In this document: piece by piece, positions 1 to 5,452 of the stretch
Numbering within the stretch: position 1 is the stretch's first letter
Layout of the letters: every line of letters begins with the position of its first letter
Assembly: GCA_023265535.1 (NCBI GenBank)
Contig: JAHFTI010000327.1
Span: 1-5,452, forward strand
DNA: 5,452 nt
Origin: Opitutaceae bacterium
Lineage (GTDB): Bacteria; Verrucomicrobiota; Verrucomicrobiia; Opitutales; Opitutaceae
Direction: 5' to 3'
The notes under the pieces: model-generated
What the model was told of the DNA's origin: nothing
Seen by the model: only the letters and a program-made list of their open reading frames with translations
Databases searched by the model: none
Position numbers and translations under genes: made by a program

Positions 1-1291
1 CCACGCTGAAGGTGTACACCTGGTCCTCCTGCAGCGTGCCGATCAGCTGGGCCGCTATGCCCGCCGAATGGCGGGTCCTCTGGGTCTTGATCGCCTGCTC
101 CAGCGCATTGCGCTGGTTGGCGGTGGCGGCGCGCAGCTCAAATTCCTGGAAACCGAAGGAGAGCACGCAGCGCAGCTCCTGCTCGGCGACCGCCACGGCG
201 GCCGACCATTGCTCGGGCTTGCAGTACACGCTCAGCGTGGTCTCGCGCAGGATGCCGTAGGCCTCGCCCTCGGACATGTGGGCCTGCATGAAGGGGGCCC
301 CCTCCTTCTTCGCGAGCTCGGCCAGACGCTGGTTGACCATCGACACCGCCAGCTCAAGCGGGAGCTTTTCCAGCAGGTCGGCCGCCTTGTAGGTTTTCTT
401 TGAATACGGCACCACGCGACGCAGCGTGACCGTCGTGAAGGGAGCCTCGGCCTCCGCATGGTAGGCCACGCGCAGCCCCTCGAACTCGGCGACCGTGCCC
501 ACGACCGGGGCCGCCGCAGCCGGTGCCCTGGGGGCCAGCGCCGCGAAGGTCTCGCGAATTTGCTGCTCGACCGCCGCAGCATCGAAGTCGCCCACCGCCA
601 CCACCGAGACCAGCTCGGGGCGGTACCAGGTGTCATAGAAGCTCACAAACTCGTCGCGCCCGGCCTTGCTGATCACTTCCTCGGTGCCGATCGGCAGGCG
701 CTTCGGCAGCAGCGTCCCGGCATAGGCGAACTCCAGCTCCGCCTTCAGGGTGCGGAAACCCACCGAATCGCGGGCGCGCTTTTCCGAAAGGATCACGCCG
801 CGCTCCTTCTCGATCTCGGGCGCGAGCAGCAGCAGGCCTCCCGTGTAGTCGGCGAAGACCCGCAGCCCCTCGGCCACGGTCTCCGGCTTGGTGTCGGGCA
901 GGTCGATCTGGTACACCGTGTGGTCGAAGGCCGTGTAGGCGTTCGTGTCACCTCCGAAGTTCATGCCCATGCGCTGGAAGAACTCGATCAGCGTGCCCGG
1001 CGCATAGTGCGTGCTGCCGTTGAAGGACATGTGCTCGAGGAAATGGGCGATGCCCTGCTGCTGGTCCTTCTCCATGAACGACCCCGCGTCGATCAGGATG
1101 CGCAGCGCGGCGCGCCCCTTCGGCTCCGCATTCGCGCGCACCGCGTAGCGCAGCCCATTGGGCAGGCTTCCGAAACGCACCGTGGCATCGGCCCTCAGGT
1201 CACTCTTCTCCTGGGGAAAGGGCTTGGTCGCCGCCAGCGCAGAAACGACGAGCAGGAGGCCCGTCACCAACAGTCGAAGGAATCGGTTCAT
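1..1291 (-). CDS. M16 (insulinase/pitrilysin-like) zinc metallopeptidase, exported; C-terminal part missing
   Basis: I translated this by hand; it is open for 430 codons from ATG at 1291-1289 to the left edge. Residues 1-20 look like a Sec signal peptide: basic start MNRFLR, a hydrophobic core, then an S-A-L-A cleavage-type end, so the enzyme is probably periplasmic. The inverted zinc motif HxxEH is intact as HFLEH (H83, E86, H87), and E163 in the segment EKERGVILSE lies 76 residues after H87, the spacing of the third zinc ligand in this family. Residues about 40-190 fit the catalytic M16 domain and about 195-400 the following M16_C domain. Two-repeat members have roughly 900 residues, so about half may be missing. 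The family degrades peptides and small unfolded proteins; the substrate here is unknown. It begins 46 bases after the ade stop codon and may be read through from it. No good ribosome binding site is visible. Confidence 0.93.
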   Translation of the reverse strand, partial: MNRFLRLLVTGLLLVVSALAATKPFPQEKSDLRADATVRFGSLPNGLRYAVRANAEPKGRAALRILIDAGSFMEKDQQQGIAHFLEHMSFNGSTHYAPGTLIEFFQRMGMNFGGDTNAYTAFDHTVYQIDLPDTKPETVAEGLRVFADYTGGLLLLAPEIEKERGVILSEKRARDSVGFRTLKAELEFAYAGTLLPKRLPIGTEEVISKAGRDEFVSFYDTWYRPELVSVVAVGDFDAAAVEQQIRETFAALAPRAPAAAAPVVGTVAEFEGLRVAYHAEAEAPFTTVTLRRVVPYSKKTYKAADLLEKLPLELAVSMVNQRLAELAKKEGAPFMQAHMSEGEAYGILRETTLSVYCKPEQWSAAVAVAEQELRCVLSFGFQEFELRAATANQRNALEQAIKTQRTRHSAGIAAQLIGTLQEDQVYTFSV

Positions 1292-1337
1292 CCCGCGAAC
1301 CGTAGCCACAAACCACGCCTGCGCAAGGGAATCAGCA

Positions 1338-3074
1338 TCACACGGGCCCGGCCCCGTCCTGCAGCGGCACGAAACTCCAGCGTTTCCCGCTGAAAAGCCC
1401 CCGGTCGCTGAGCTTGAGGTCCGGAATCACCAGCAAGGCCATGAACGCGAGTGTCATGAAGGGGGCATCCAGCGTGGAGCCCAGCGCCTTCGCCGCCTTG
1501 TCCAGGGCGGCGTAGCTCCGGGCCACCGCGGCCCCGTTGCCGGGCGACATCAGCCCCGCGATGGGAAGCGGCAGCACGCGCGCCGCGCCGCGCCCCACCA
1601 CGCTGAGTCCGCCACGGCTGCGTATCACGCCGTTCACGGCCCTGCACAGCGAGGCGTCGTCAGCCCCCACCGCCACGATGTTGTGCGAATCATGCGCCAC
1701 CGAGGAGGCGATGGCCCCGCGCTTCAGGCCGAAGCCGCGTATGAACCCGATGGATACAGGCGCCGACTCCACGTAGCGGTTGATCACGGCCACCTTGAGC
1801 AGGTCGCGCGAGGGATCGGCCACCAGGAACCCTCCCTCGACCGCCGCCGTCTCGCACAGGTCCTCCGTCGCCAGCTGCCCGCGGATGGCGCCGATGATGT
1901 GGATCCTGGGAAACACGCTGCCGCCCCTGCGGCCGTGCCCGGGAAGCTTCGCCGCCGTCCGGGCGCACTGGGGCAGGGCAAAGTCGGCCACGCTGCGCTC
2001 GCGCGCCGCAAAGGCGTTGGGACATTCGGCCTCCTGACGCGGCAGCAGGCTGCGCCCGTCGCGCGCCACACAGGCGCCGCGCAGCCAGGTCGAGAGCACA
2101 CGCAGGTCCCGCCACCCCTCAAAGACGATGAAGTCCGCCGGATCCCCCACCCGCAGCAGGCCCACGCCCAGCCTGTAGTGCTCCACCGGATTCAGGCAGG
2201 CGCAACGCAGCACCTCCAGGCGGTCCGCCCCACCCTTGAGGGCGCGCCGCACATGGCGATCAATGTGCCCCTTCACCAGCAGGTCGGGATGCAGGTCGTC
2301 GCAACAGAACATGCACTTCCCCGGATTGCTGTGCAGCAGCGGCTCGAGCGCCGCGAAGTTGCGCGCCGCCGAACCCTCGCGAATGAGGATCTTCATGCCC
2401 GCCCTGATCTTGCCGAGCGCCTCCGGCAGCGTGAAACACTCGTGGTCGGTGTGGATACCCGCCGCCGCATAGGCACGCGCCTTCGCGCCGCGCAGCCCGG
2501 GGGCGTGGCCGTCCACCGGCTTGCCCGCCACCTTCGCCGCCGCGATCATGGCCAGCAGCTCGCGGTCCCCCGCCAGCACGCCCGGAAAATTCATGACCTC
2601 GCTGAGGTAGCCGATCTCGGGGCGCGAGAGCAGCCCCGCGACCGCGGCCGAGTCCAGCCTCGCGCCGGCAGTCTCGAACAGGGTCGCCGGCACGCAGGAG
2701 GGCGCGCCGAAGCAGAAATTGAAGGGACTCCGGGCGGCCTGCCCCAGCATGTAGTCCACGCCCGCCACACCCAGCACATTGGCGATCTCATGCGGGTCGG
2801 ACACCGTCGCCACGGTGCCATGCACCACCGCGTGCCGCGCGAACTCAGCGGGCGGCAGCAGGGAACTTTCGATGTGGATGTGCGCATCCACGAAACCGGG
2901 ACAGATCTGGCGCGTGAAACGCCGCCCCGGCAGGGGCACGAGGGCGGTGATGCGCCCGTCCTCCCACTCGACGCGGCCGGGATAGATGCGCCGCGCATGA
3001 AGATCGATTACATTGCCCTCCAGACTGTTGCGCCCCGTCTTCATGGCAGAAGCATGGGCCTCCGCCGCAGGCAT
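1338..3074 (-). CDS. ade: Adenine deaminase (amidohydrolase superfamily)
   Basis: The enzyme hydrolyses adenine to hypoxanthine and ammonia in the cytoplasm, feeding purine salvage or degradation. The 578 residues match the usual length (the E. coli enzyme has about 588). Family signatures appear in order: PGFVDAHIHIESS with metal-binding H65 and H67, SDPHEIANVLG (92-102), SEVMNFPGV (158-166), DGHAPGL (188-194), TDHE (209-212), IREGSAARN (231-239), CCDD (257-260), the C-terminal motif HDSHNIV (461-467), LPLPIAGLMS (501-510) and the closing VIPDLKLSDRGLF (549-561). All expected catalytic elements are present. I kept ATG at 3074 because AGGG lies 7 bases upstream; Met11 (3044) is also possible, with GGAGG 14 bases upstream, and the first 14 or so residues are not conserved. 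It lies 38 bases after the EVE gene and 46 before the M16 gene, all on one strand. Relatives can act on N6-substituted adenines, so the exact substrate is inferred. Confidence 0.96.
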   Translation of the reverse strand: MPAAEAHASAMKTGRNSLEGNVIDLHARRIYPGRVEWEDGRITALVPLPGRRFTRQICPGFVDAHIHIESSLLPPAEFARHAVVHGTVATVSDPHEIANVLGVAGVDYMLGQAARSPFNFCFGAPSCVPATLFETAGARLDSAAVAGLLSRPEIGYLSEVMNFPGVLAGDRELLAMIAAAKVAGKPVDGHAPGLRGAKARAYAAAGIHTDHECFTLPEALGKIRAGMKILIREGSAARNFAALEPLLHSNPGKCMFCCDDLHPDLLVKGHIDRHVRRALKGGADRLEVLRCACLNPVEHYRLGVGLLRVGDPADFIVFEGWRDLRVLSTWLRGACVARDGRSLLPRQEAECPNAFAARERSVADFALPQCARTAAKLPGHGRRGGSVFPRIHIIGAIRGQLATEDLCETAAVEGGFLVADPSRDLLKVAVINRYVESAPVSIGFIRGFGLKRGAIASSVAHDSHNIVAVGADDASLCRAVNGVIRSRGGLSVVGRGAARVLPLPIAGLMSPGNGAAVARSYAALDKAAKALGSTLDAPFMTLAFMALLVIPDLKLSDRGLFSGKRWSFVPLQDGAGPV

Positions 3075-3081
3075 TGCAATG

Positions 3082-3085
3082 CCCT
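3082..3085 (-). promoter_or_regulatory. Candidate ribosome binding site for ade
   Basis: On the minus strand AGGG lies 7 bases before ATG 3074, which favours that codon over the internal in-frame ATG at 3044. The match is short, and the alternative GGAGG at 3059-3063 is 14 bases from the second ATG, so the choice is not settled. Confidence 0.4.
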
Positions 3086-3092
3086 GTATTCG

Positions 3093-3113
3093 AAAAACGC
3101 CTACGCGGGCGCT
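3093..3113 (-). terminator. Short hairpin plus T5 tract after the EVE gene: possible terminator or attenuator
   Basis: In the minus-strand transcript AGCGCC (3113-3108) can pair with GGCGTT (3101-3096) around the six-base loop CGCGTA. This gives four G-C pairs, one G-U and one A-U, and the right arm runs into five T residues (3097-3093). The left arm starts on the last base of the EVE stop codon. The shape is that of a small intrinsic terminator. The stem is short, so termination may be partial, which would lower ade transcription relative to EVE rather than block it. Confidence 0.45.
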
Positions 3114-3526
3114 CAGAGCCCGCCCAGCGCCAGGATCCGCTCGTACTCGGCCTTGCGCAGCGGCATGACCGAGAGGCGGCTCTGGCGCAGCAGCGCGATC
3201 TCCGCCAGCTGCGGGTCACCCTTGATCTGCTCCAGGCTCACGGGCTTCCTGAGGCTGCGGACGGCGCGCAGCTCCACCGTGGACCAGTCGCCCTCGTCGG
3301 CGCTCGCGTCCGGAAAGGCCTCGCGCTCCACCTCGGCCACGCCCAGCACGGCCTTCGTCGTCACGCTGGCGTAGAACAGCACCGGGTCGCCCTTGCGCAT
3401 CGCCCGCAGGTTGTTGCGCGCCTGGAAATTCCTCACGCCCTCCCAGCTCGTCACGCGGTCCTTCAGGAAGGTCTCCCATGCGTAGGCCTCGGGCTCCTGC
3501 TTCGCCAACCAGTAGTTTTTTGCCAT
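3113..3526 (-). CDS. EVE-domain protein (DUF55 / thymocyte nuclear protein 1-like)
   Basis: A single EVE domain of 137 residues fills the protein, the usual length for stand-alone bacterial members. Visible hallmarks are the N-terminal YWLAKQEP (5-12), the segment SWEGVRNFQARNNLRAMRKGD (27-47) with W28, V31, R32 and N33, then VLFYAS (49-54), GVAEV (62-66), and the C-terminal SRLSVMPL (116-123). EVE domains are structural relatives of PUA and YTH domains and are thought to bind modified bases in DNA or RNA through an aromatic pocket; the ligand of this protein is unknown. The only plausible start is the ATG at 3526. Upstream in-frame codons offer no alternative, and the nearest purine-rich GGGAGG is more than 20 bases away, so there is no normal Shine-Dalgarno sequence. 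It precedes ade by 38 bases, with a possible terminator between. Confidence 0.93.
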   Translation of the reverse strand: MAKNYWLAKQEPEAYAWETFLKDRVTSWEGVRNFQARNNLRAMRKGDPVLFYASVTTKAVLGVAEVEREAFPDASADEGDWSTVELRAVRSLRKPVSLEQIKGDPQLAEIALLRQSRLSVMPLRKAEYERILALGGL

Positions 3527-3722
3527 GTGTCGTTGTGTTGGCGCTAGCGAAGTCCTCCCGCCGCAAAGTGCAAGCCGCCCACCGAGACAAATGCGCCGAG
3601 GGTCAAACTACTCCGCCCCCCTGGCGCCGAGCGGGTTGACCACTGGGACAATAGCCATGCCCGGATACGCGACTGCGCCACGCCGCGCCCCTCGCGCCTG
3701 AACGCGACCTGCGCCACCCGCC
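3527..3722. other. Non-coding gap between the VF530 and EVE genes, with short repeats
   Basis: No gene is supported in these 196 bases. An imperfect inverted repeat pairs GGTCAAAC (3601-3608) with GGTTGACC (3634-3641), one mismatch, enclosing a second pair CCGC (3613-3616) and GCGG (3631-3634). An imperfect direct repeat ACGCGACTGCGCCAC (3667-3681) recurs as ACGCGACCTGCGCCAC (3702-3717) with one extra base. The promoter of the EVE gene should lie here, but I find no convincing -35/-10 pair. Confidence 0.5.
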
Positions 3723-3950
3723 TCAGCCGCGCTGCCTCAGGCAACGCACATAGAGCTGCTCCACCTTCGCCCGCGCCCACGGCGTGCGCCGCAGGAACTT
3801 GAGGCTGGACTGGATGCTCGGGTCGTACTCGAAGCAGCGCACGCGCACTTCCTCGGCCATCGCGCCCCAGCCGAGATTCTCGACCAGGTACACCAGGATG
3901 GCCTCAAGCGTGACGCCGTGCAGCGGGTCCTTGGAGGTGGGCGTGCTCAT
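3723..3950 (-). CDS. VF530-family (DUF2132) small DNA-binding-type protein
   Basis: This 75-residue protein matches the VF530 family along almost its whole length: KDPLHGVTLEAIL (7-19), LVENLGW (22-28), RVRCFEYDPSIQSSLKFLRRTPWAR (36-60, the strongest signature) and KVEQLY (62-67). The family is named after a Vibrio fischeri protein and is annotated as DNA-binding from its fold; its cellular role is not known to me. The charge pattern, with a basic stretch at KFLRRTPWARAK, is compatible with nucleic-acid binding. The frame stays open upstream to an ATG at 4025, but those 25 residues are unlike the family and the match begins right after ATG 3950, so I chose the shorter form. No Shine-Dalgarno is present before it; instead there is a T6 tract about 10 bases upstream. 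It lies 100 bases after the HDOD gene, and co-transcription is possible. Confidence 0.9.
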   Translation of the reverse strand: MSTPTSKDPLHGVTLEAILVYLVENLGWGAMAEEVRVRCFEYDPSIQSSLKFLRRTPWARAKVEQLYVRCLRQRG

Positions 3951-4050
3951 GGGGCACAGAAAAAACAGAGCGCCGCGCGTGGGCGACCATAAATTGCCGG
4001 ACGCACCGGGCCCCTCCGCATACACCGGCCGGCCGCGGCGGGGCGGCGCC

Positions 4051-4914
4051 TCACTTCAGGCGCAGTTCCGTGCGCGCCAGGTTGTAGCCGCGCCTGACCT
4101 CGTCGAGCCAGGGGCCGAAGTCCGCGATGCGGATGCCCGCCTCGTCGAGCCAGCGCTGCTCCGGGATCTTCGGAATCTTCTCCTCGGGCACGCAGAACAG
4201 GGAACGCGCCCAGCGGGCCGTGGCGAGGATCATGGAAAGCTGGCGATGGTCCTTGGACGCCTCGGGCTCGATCTGGCAACGCACCGCCTCCACCACGGAC
4301 GGCGAAAAGCCCCACAAGTCGAGCAGGGCGGCCCCGGCCTCGGCATGGGAATAGCCCAGGAAATCGCGCTCTGCGGGCGCAAAATCCACCGGGTACTCCG
4401 ACGACACAAACACGCGCGACGACTTCGCCTGCACCAGGTAGCGGTCGATCACCATCAGGCCTATGCCATGCATCAGTCCCGCCGTGTAGGCCTCATTCTT
4501 GTCGGCATTGCCCGCCTCGGCCAGGGCCGAGGCGGCCAGTCCGCAGGCAACGGAACGGAACCAGATCGTCTCGGCGTCGAGCCCGTAGGCGGCGAGAGGC
4601 TTGCCTATCAGGTGCGAAGCCACCGCGAAGGTCACCAGCTCCTGCACGCCATTGAGGCCCACGCGCTGGATGGCCTCCATGATGTCGCTCACTCGTCCCT
4701 GCCCGCCAAAATGGGTGCTGTTGGACATGCGCACCACGCGCGCCGAGAGTCCCGGCTCCAGAACGATGAGATCGACCACCTGCCCGATCGTGGAATCCTG
4801 CGAAGCCGCCAGCTTCTGGAGCTTGTGCAGGATTTTCGGAGCACCCGGCAGGTCGTTCAGTTGGCGAACCAAGGCCTCGGGAGTGGGACGAAAAAAGGGA
4901 AGGGTCGACAACAT
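4051..4914 (-). CDS. HDOD-domain protein with degenerate metal site
   Basis: The 287-residue protein has one HDOD domain over about residues 12-215. Recognisable parts are the N-terminal LVRQLNDLPGAPKILHKL (15-32), the first helical block VVDLIVLEPGLSARVVRMSNS (46-66), the AIQRVGLNGVQELV segment (81-94), AYTAGLMHGIGLMVID (142-157) and GYSHAEAGAALLDLWGFSPSVVEAVR (187-212). HDOD proteins are non-enzymatic relatives of HD phosphohydrolases and often serve in signalling or regulation. Here the loss of catalysis is plain: the usual HD pair is H149-G150, and the earlier histidine of the xHS motif is R120-S121. The last 70 or so residues continue the helical region and resemble nothing I recognise. 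There is no signal peptide or membrane segment, so it is cytoplasmic. No partner such as GGDEF, EAL or a response regulator is adjacent. It starts at ATG 4914 without a Shine-Dalgarno sequence. Confidence 0.93.
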   Translation of the reverse strand: MLSTLPFFRPTPEALVRQLNDLPGAPKILHKLQKLAASQDSTIGQVVDLIVLEPGLSARVVRMSNSTHFGGQGRVSDIMEAIQRVGLNGVQELVTFAVASHLIGKPLAAYGLDAETIWFRSVACGLAASALAEAGNADKNEAYTAGLMHGIGLMVIDRYLVQAKSSRVFVSSEYPVDFAPAERDFLGYSHAEAGAALLDLWGFSPSVVEAVRCQIEPEASKDHRQLSMILATARWARSLFCVPEEKIPKIPEQRWLDEAGIRIADFGPWLDEVRRGYNLARTELRLK

Positions 4915-5040
4915 GATGAGGGCGAACGACGCGGGTAACCCTAATGCTATCGACCTGACACGCGTTAACCGAAGGGCAAACTCAGCTCAATTGCATGAGA
5001 ACACATCATCCTTTACCACAAGCTATTGGAGAAGCCGCAG
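4915..5040 (-). promoter_or_regulatory. AT-richer leader and probable promoter region of the HDOD gene
   Basis: This stretch is visibly poorer in G+C than the genes on either side and precedes a gene with no close upstream neighbour, so a promoter is expected. A weak -35-like TTGAGC (4990-4985) can be paired with poor -10 candidates around 4962-4968, but the match is too weak to name a promoter. Two small palindromes are present: GGGTAACCC (4933-4941) and GTTAAC (4964-4969). No RNA gene or coding frame is supported here. Confidence 0.3.
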
Positions 5041-5110
5041 GAAGCCTGACTCGGTAGGCCCGAATGCCCCCACGCACACCCACGCTCTCTCGCACTCGCG
5101 CTCTCGCCAC
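5041..5110. other. Non-coding spacer downstream of the zinc-ribbon gene, with a CTCTCGC-type simple tract
   Basis: Seventy bases with no supported gene. The part next to the zinc-ribbon stop codon is low in complexity: CTCTCGCACTCGCG (5087-5100) is followed directly by the similar CTCTCGCCACTCAGCG (5101-5116), an imperfect tandem pair running into the end of the gene. A four-base-pair stem, GCCT with AGGC, is possible at about 5044-5059 but has no T tract, so I do not call a terminator. Confidence 0.4.
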
Positions 5111-5275
5111 TCAGCGCGTGCTCAGGTGCCATTTTCCGCAATTGGCGCACAGGTAGGCCTTGCGCCAGCGCTCCACGCCCGCGCGCTGCGCTCCCTGCAG
5201 GGCCTCCCCCTCGCTGGAATAGCGGCGCTTGCCCGTGCACATGCGCCGCTTGTCCTCACTGGCCGGCTTTCGCAT
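5111..5275 (-). CDS. Small zinc-ribbon-like protein of unknown function, coupled to purT
   Basis: This gene of 54 codons starts one base after the purT stop codon (TGA at 5279-5277, then ATG at 5275), with GGAG 10 bases upstream inside purT, so translation is probably coupled. The frame is open further upstream, but that part overlaps purT in another frame and I discard it. The protein is basic, with an N-terminal MCTGKRRYSSEGEAL (12-26) and a C-terminal AYLCANCGKWHLSTR (40-54). C43, C46 and H50 form a CxxC...H knuckle, and C13 may be the fourth ligand, giving one small zinc-binding fold. Short proteins with this CxGK...YxCxxCxxWHL layout recur as hypothetical proteins in high-GC bacteria. 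I know of no assigned function; nucleic-acid binding is a guess from size, charge and zinc knuckle. Confidence 0.8.
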   Translation of the reverse strand: MRKPASEDKRRMCTGKRRYSSEGEALQGAQRAGVERWRKAYLCANCGKWHLSTR

Positions 5276-5276
5276 C

Positions 5277-5452
5277 TCAGGCGTTCTCCAACAAGCGGAT
5301 CTGCACGGCCGAGGCAACCTGCCGCGCCCGGTCCCGCGCCTGCTCAACGCTGTCGCCCGAGGCCACCGCCACGGCCAGGCGCCTGTGTCCGCGGCACTCC
5401 GGCTTGCCGAACAGGCGCACCTGGCTCTCAGGCACCGCCAAGGCCTCGCACA
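5277..5452 (-). CDS. purT: Formate-dependent phosphoribosylglycinamide formyltransferase 2 (PurT), C-terminal fragment
   Basis: Only the last 57 residues are in the window; the 5' part lies beyond the right edge. The fragment reads ALAVPESQVRLFGKPECRGH then RRLAVAVASGDSVEQARDRA, which lines up with the end of E. coli PurT (QIRLFGKPE, a short linker, SRRLGVALATAESV and a helix). This is the C-terminal domain of the ATP-grasp enzyme that uses formate and ATP to formylate glycinamide ribonucleotide in step three of purine synthesis. The related PurK has a similar C-terminal domain, but the RLFGKPE motif is typical of PurT. The stop codon is one base from the start of the next gene. The catalytic ATP-grasp core cannot be judged from this fragment. 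Confidence 0.9.
   Translation of the reverse strand, partial: CEALAVPESQVRLFGKPECRGHRRLAVAVASGDSVEQARDRARQVASAVQIRLLENA
5286..5289 (-). promoter_or_regulatory. Ribosome binding site for the zinc-ribbon gene, inside purT
   Basis: GGAG on the minus strand lies 10 bases before ATG 5275 and within the last codons of purT. It supports the short form of the downstream gene and translation from the purT transcript. It is one of the few plausible Shine-Dalgarno sequences in the window. Confidence 0.5.

Noticed and set aside
458..1393. A 311-codon plus-strand open frame opposite the M16 peptidase gene
   Set aside because: The minus strand carries HFLEH and other M16 signatures across the same stretch; the plus frame has no domain and shadow-type composition.
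1158..3374. A 738-codon open frame on the plus strand opposite ade and parts of its neighbours
   Set aside because: It is antisense to genes with full family motifs, has an Arg/His/Gln/Ala-rich low-information composition typical of GC-rich shadow frames, and shows no recognisable domain.
3544..3780. A minus-strand frame of 78 codons across the gap after the VF530 gene
   Set aside because: It overlaps the end of the VF530 gene in another frame, has no recognisable motif and no ribosome binding site.
3960..3985. T6 tract preceded by GC-rich sequence as a terminator of the HDOD gene
   Set aside because: Only a four-base-pair stem can be formed and five bases separate it from the T tract, which itself sits about 10 bases before the VF530 start.
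3951..4025. A 25-residue N-terminal extension of the VF530 protein
   Set aside because: Family similarity begins directly after the ATG at 3950 and the extension does not resemble other members.
3784..4938. A 384-codon plus-strand open frame opposite the HDOD and VF530 genes
   Set aside because: Both minus-strand proteins match known families; the plus-strand product is a His/Arg/Gly-rich shadow.
4962..4990. TTGAGC with a -10 near 4962-4968 as a sigma70 promoter of the HDOD gene
   Set aside because: The -10 candidates match the consensus at only about two positions, so a specific promoter call is not justified.

Overview
The window is GC-rich bacterial DNA. Every gene I can support lies on the minus strand, so reading in the direction of transcription goes from the right edge to the left. 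The order is purT (C-terminal end only), a 54-residue zinc-ribbon-like protein, an HDOD-domain protein, a VF530-family small protein, an EVE-domain protein, adenine deaminase (ade), and an M16 zinc metallopeptidase cut by the left edge. Several starts (EVE, VF530, HDOD) lack a recognisable Shine-Dalgarno sequence. That, the high GC and the style of the M16 protein make me lean towards Verrucomicrobiota (Opitutales-like). This is an inference with low to moderate confidence, since no rRNA or marker gene is present.

Layout. Positions 5452-5111 hold the purT tail, followed after one base by the small zinc-ribbon gene, an evident co-transcribed pair. Positions 5110-4915 are non-coding and contain an AT-richer stretch that probably carries the HDOD promoter. 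The HDOD gene (4914-4051) is followed by a 100-base gap, the VF530 gene (3950-3723), and a second non-coding gap (3722-3527) with short repeats. The left half is a compact group: EVE (3526-3113), ade (3074-1338) and the M16 peptidase (from 1291 off the edge), with gaps of 38 and 46 bases. A short hairpin plus T-tract sits exactly at the EVE stop codon and may terminate or attenuate transcription before ade.

Functionally the window is mostly housekeeping. There is purine synthesis (PurT) and purine salvage or degradation (Ade), an exported protease, and signalling or nucleic-acid-binding accessory proteins (HDOD, VF530, EVE). I see no mobile element, CRISPR array, tRNA, rRNA or phage gene, and no convincing new multi-gene system. 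The points most worth a second look are the HDOD protein, which has lost its metal-site residues, the EVE-ade adjacency with its putative terminator, and the purT-coupled mini zinc-ribbon protein.
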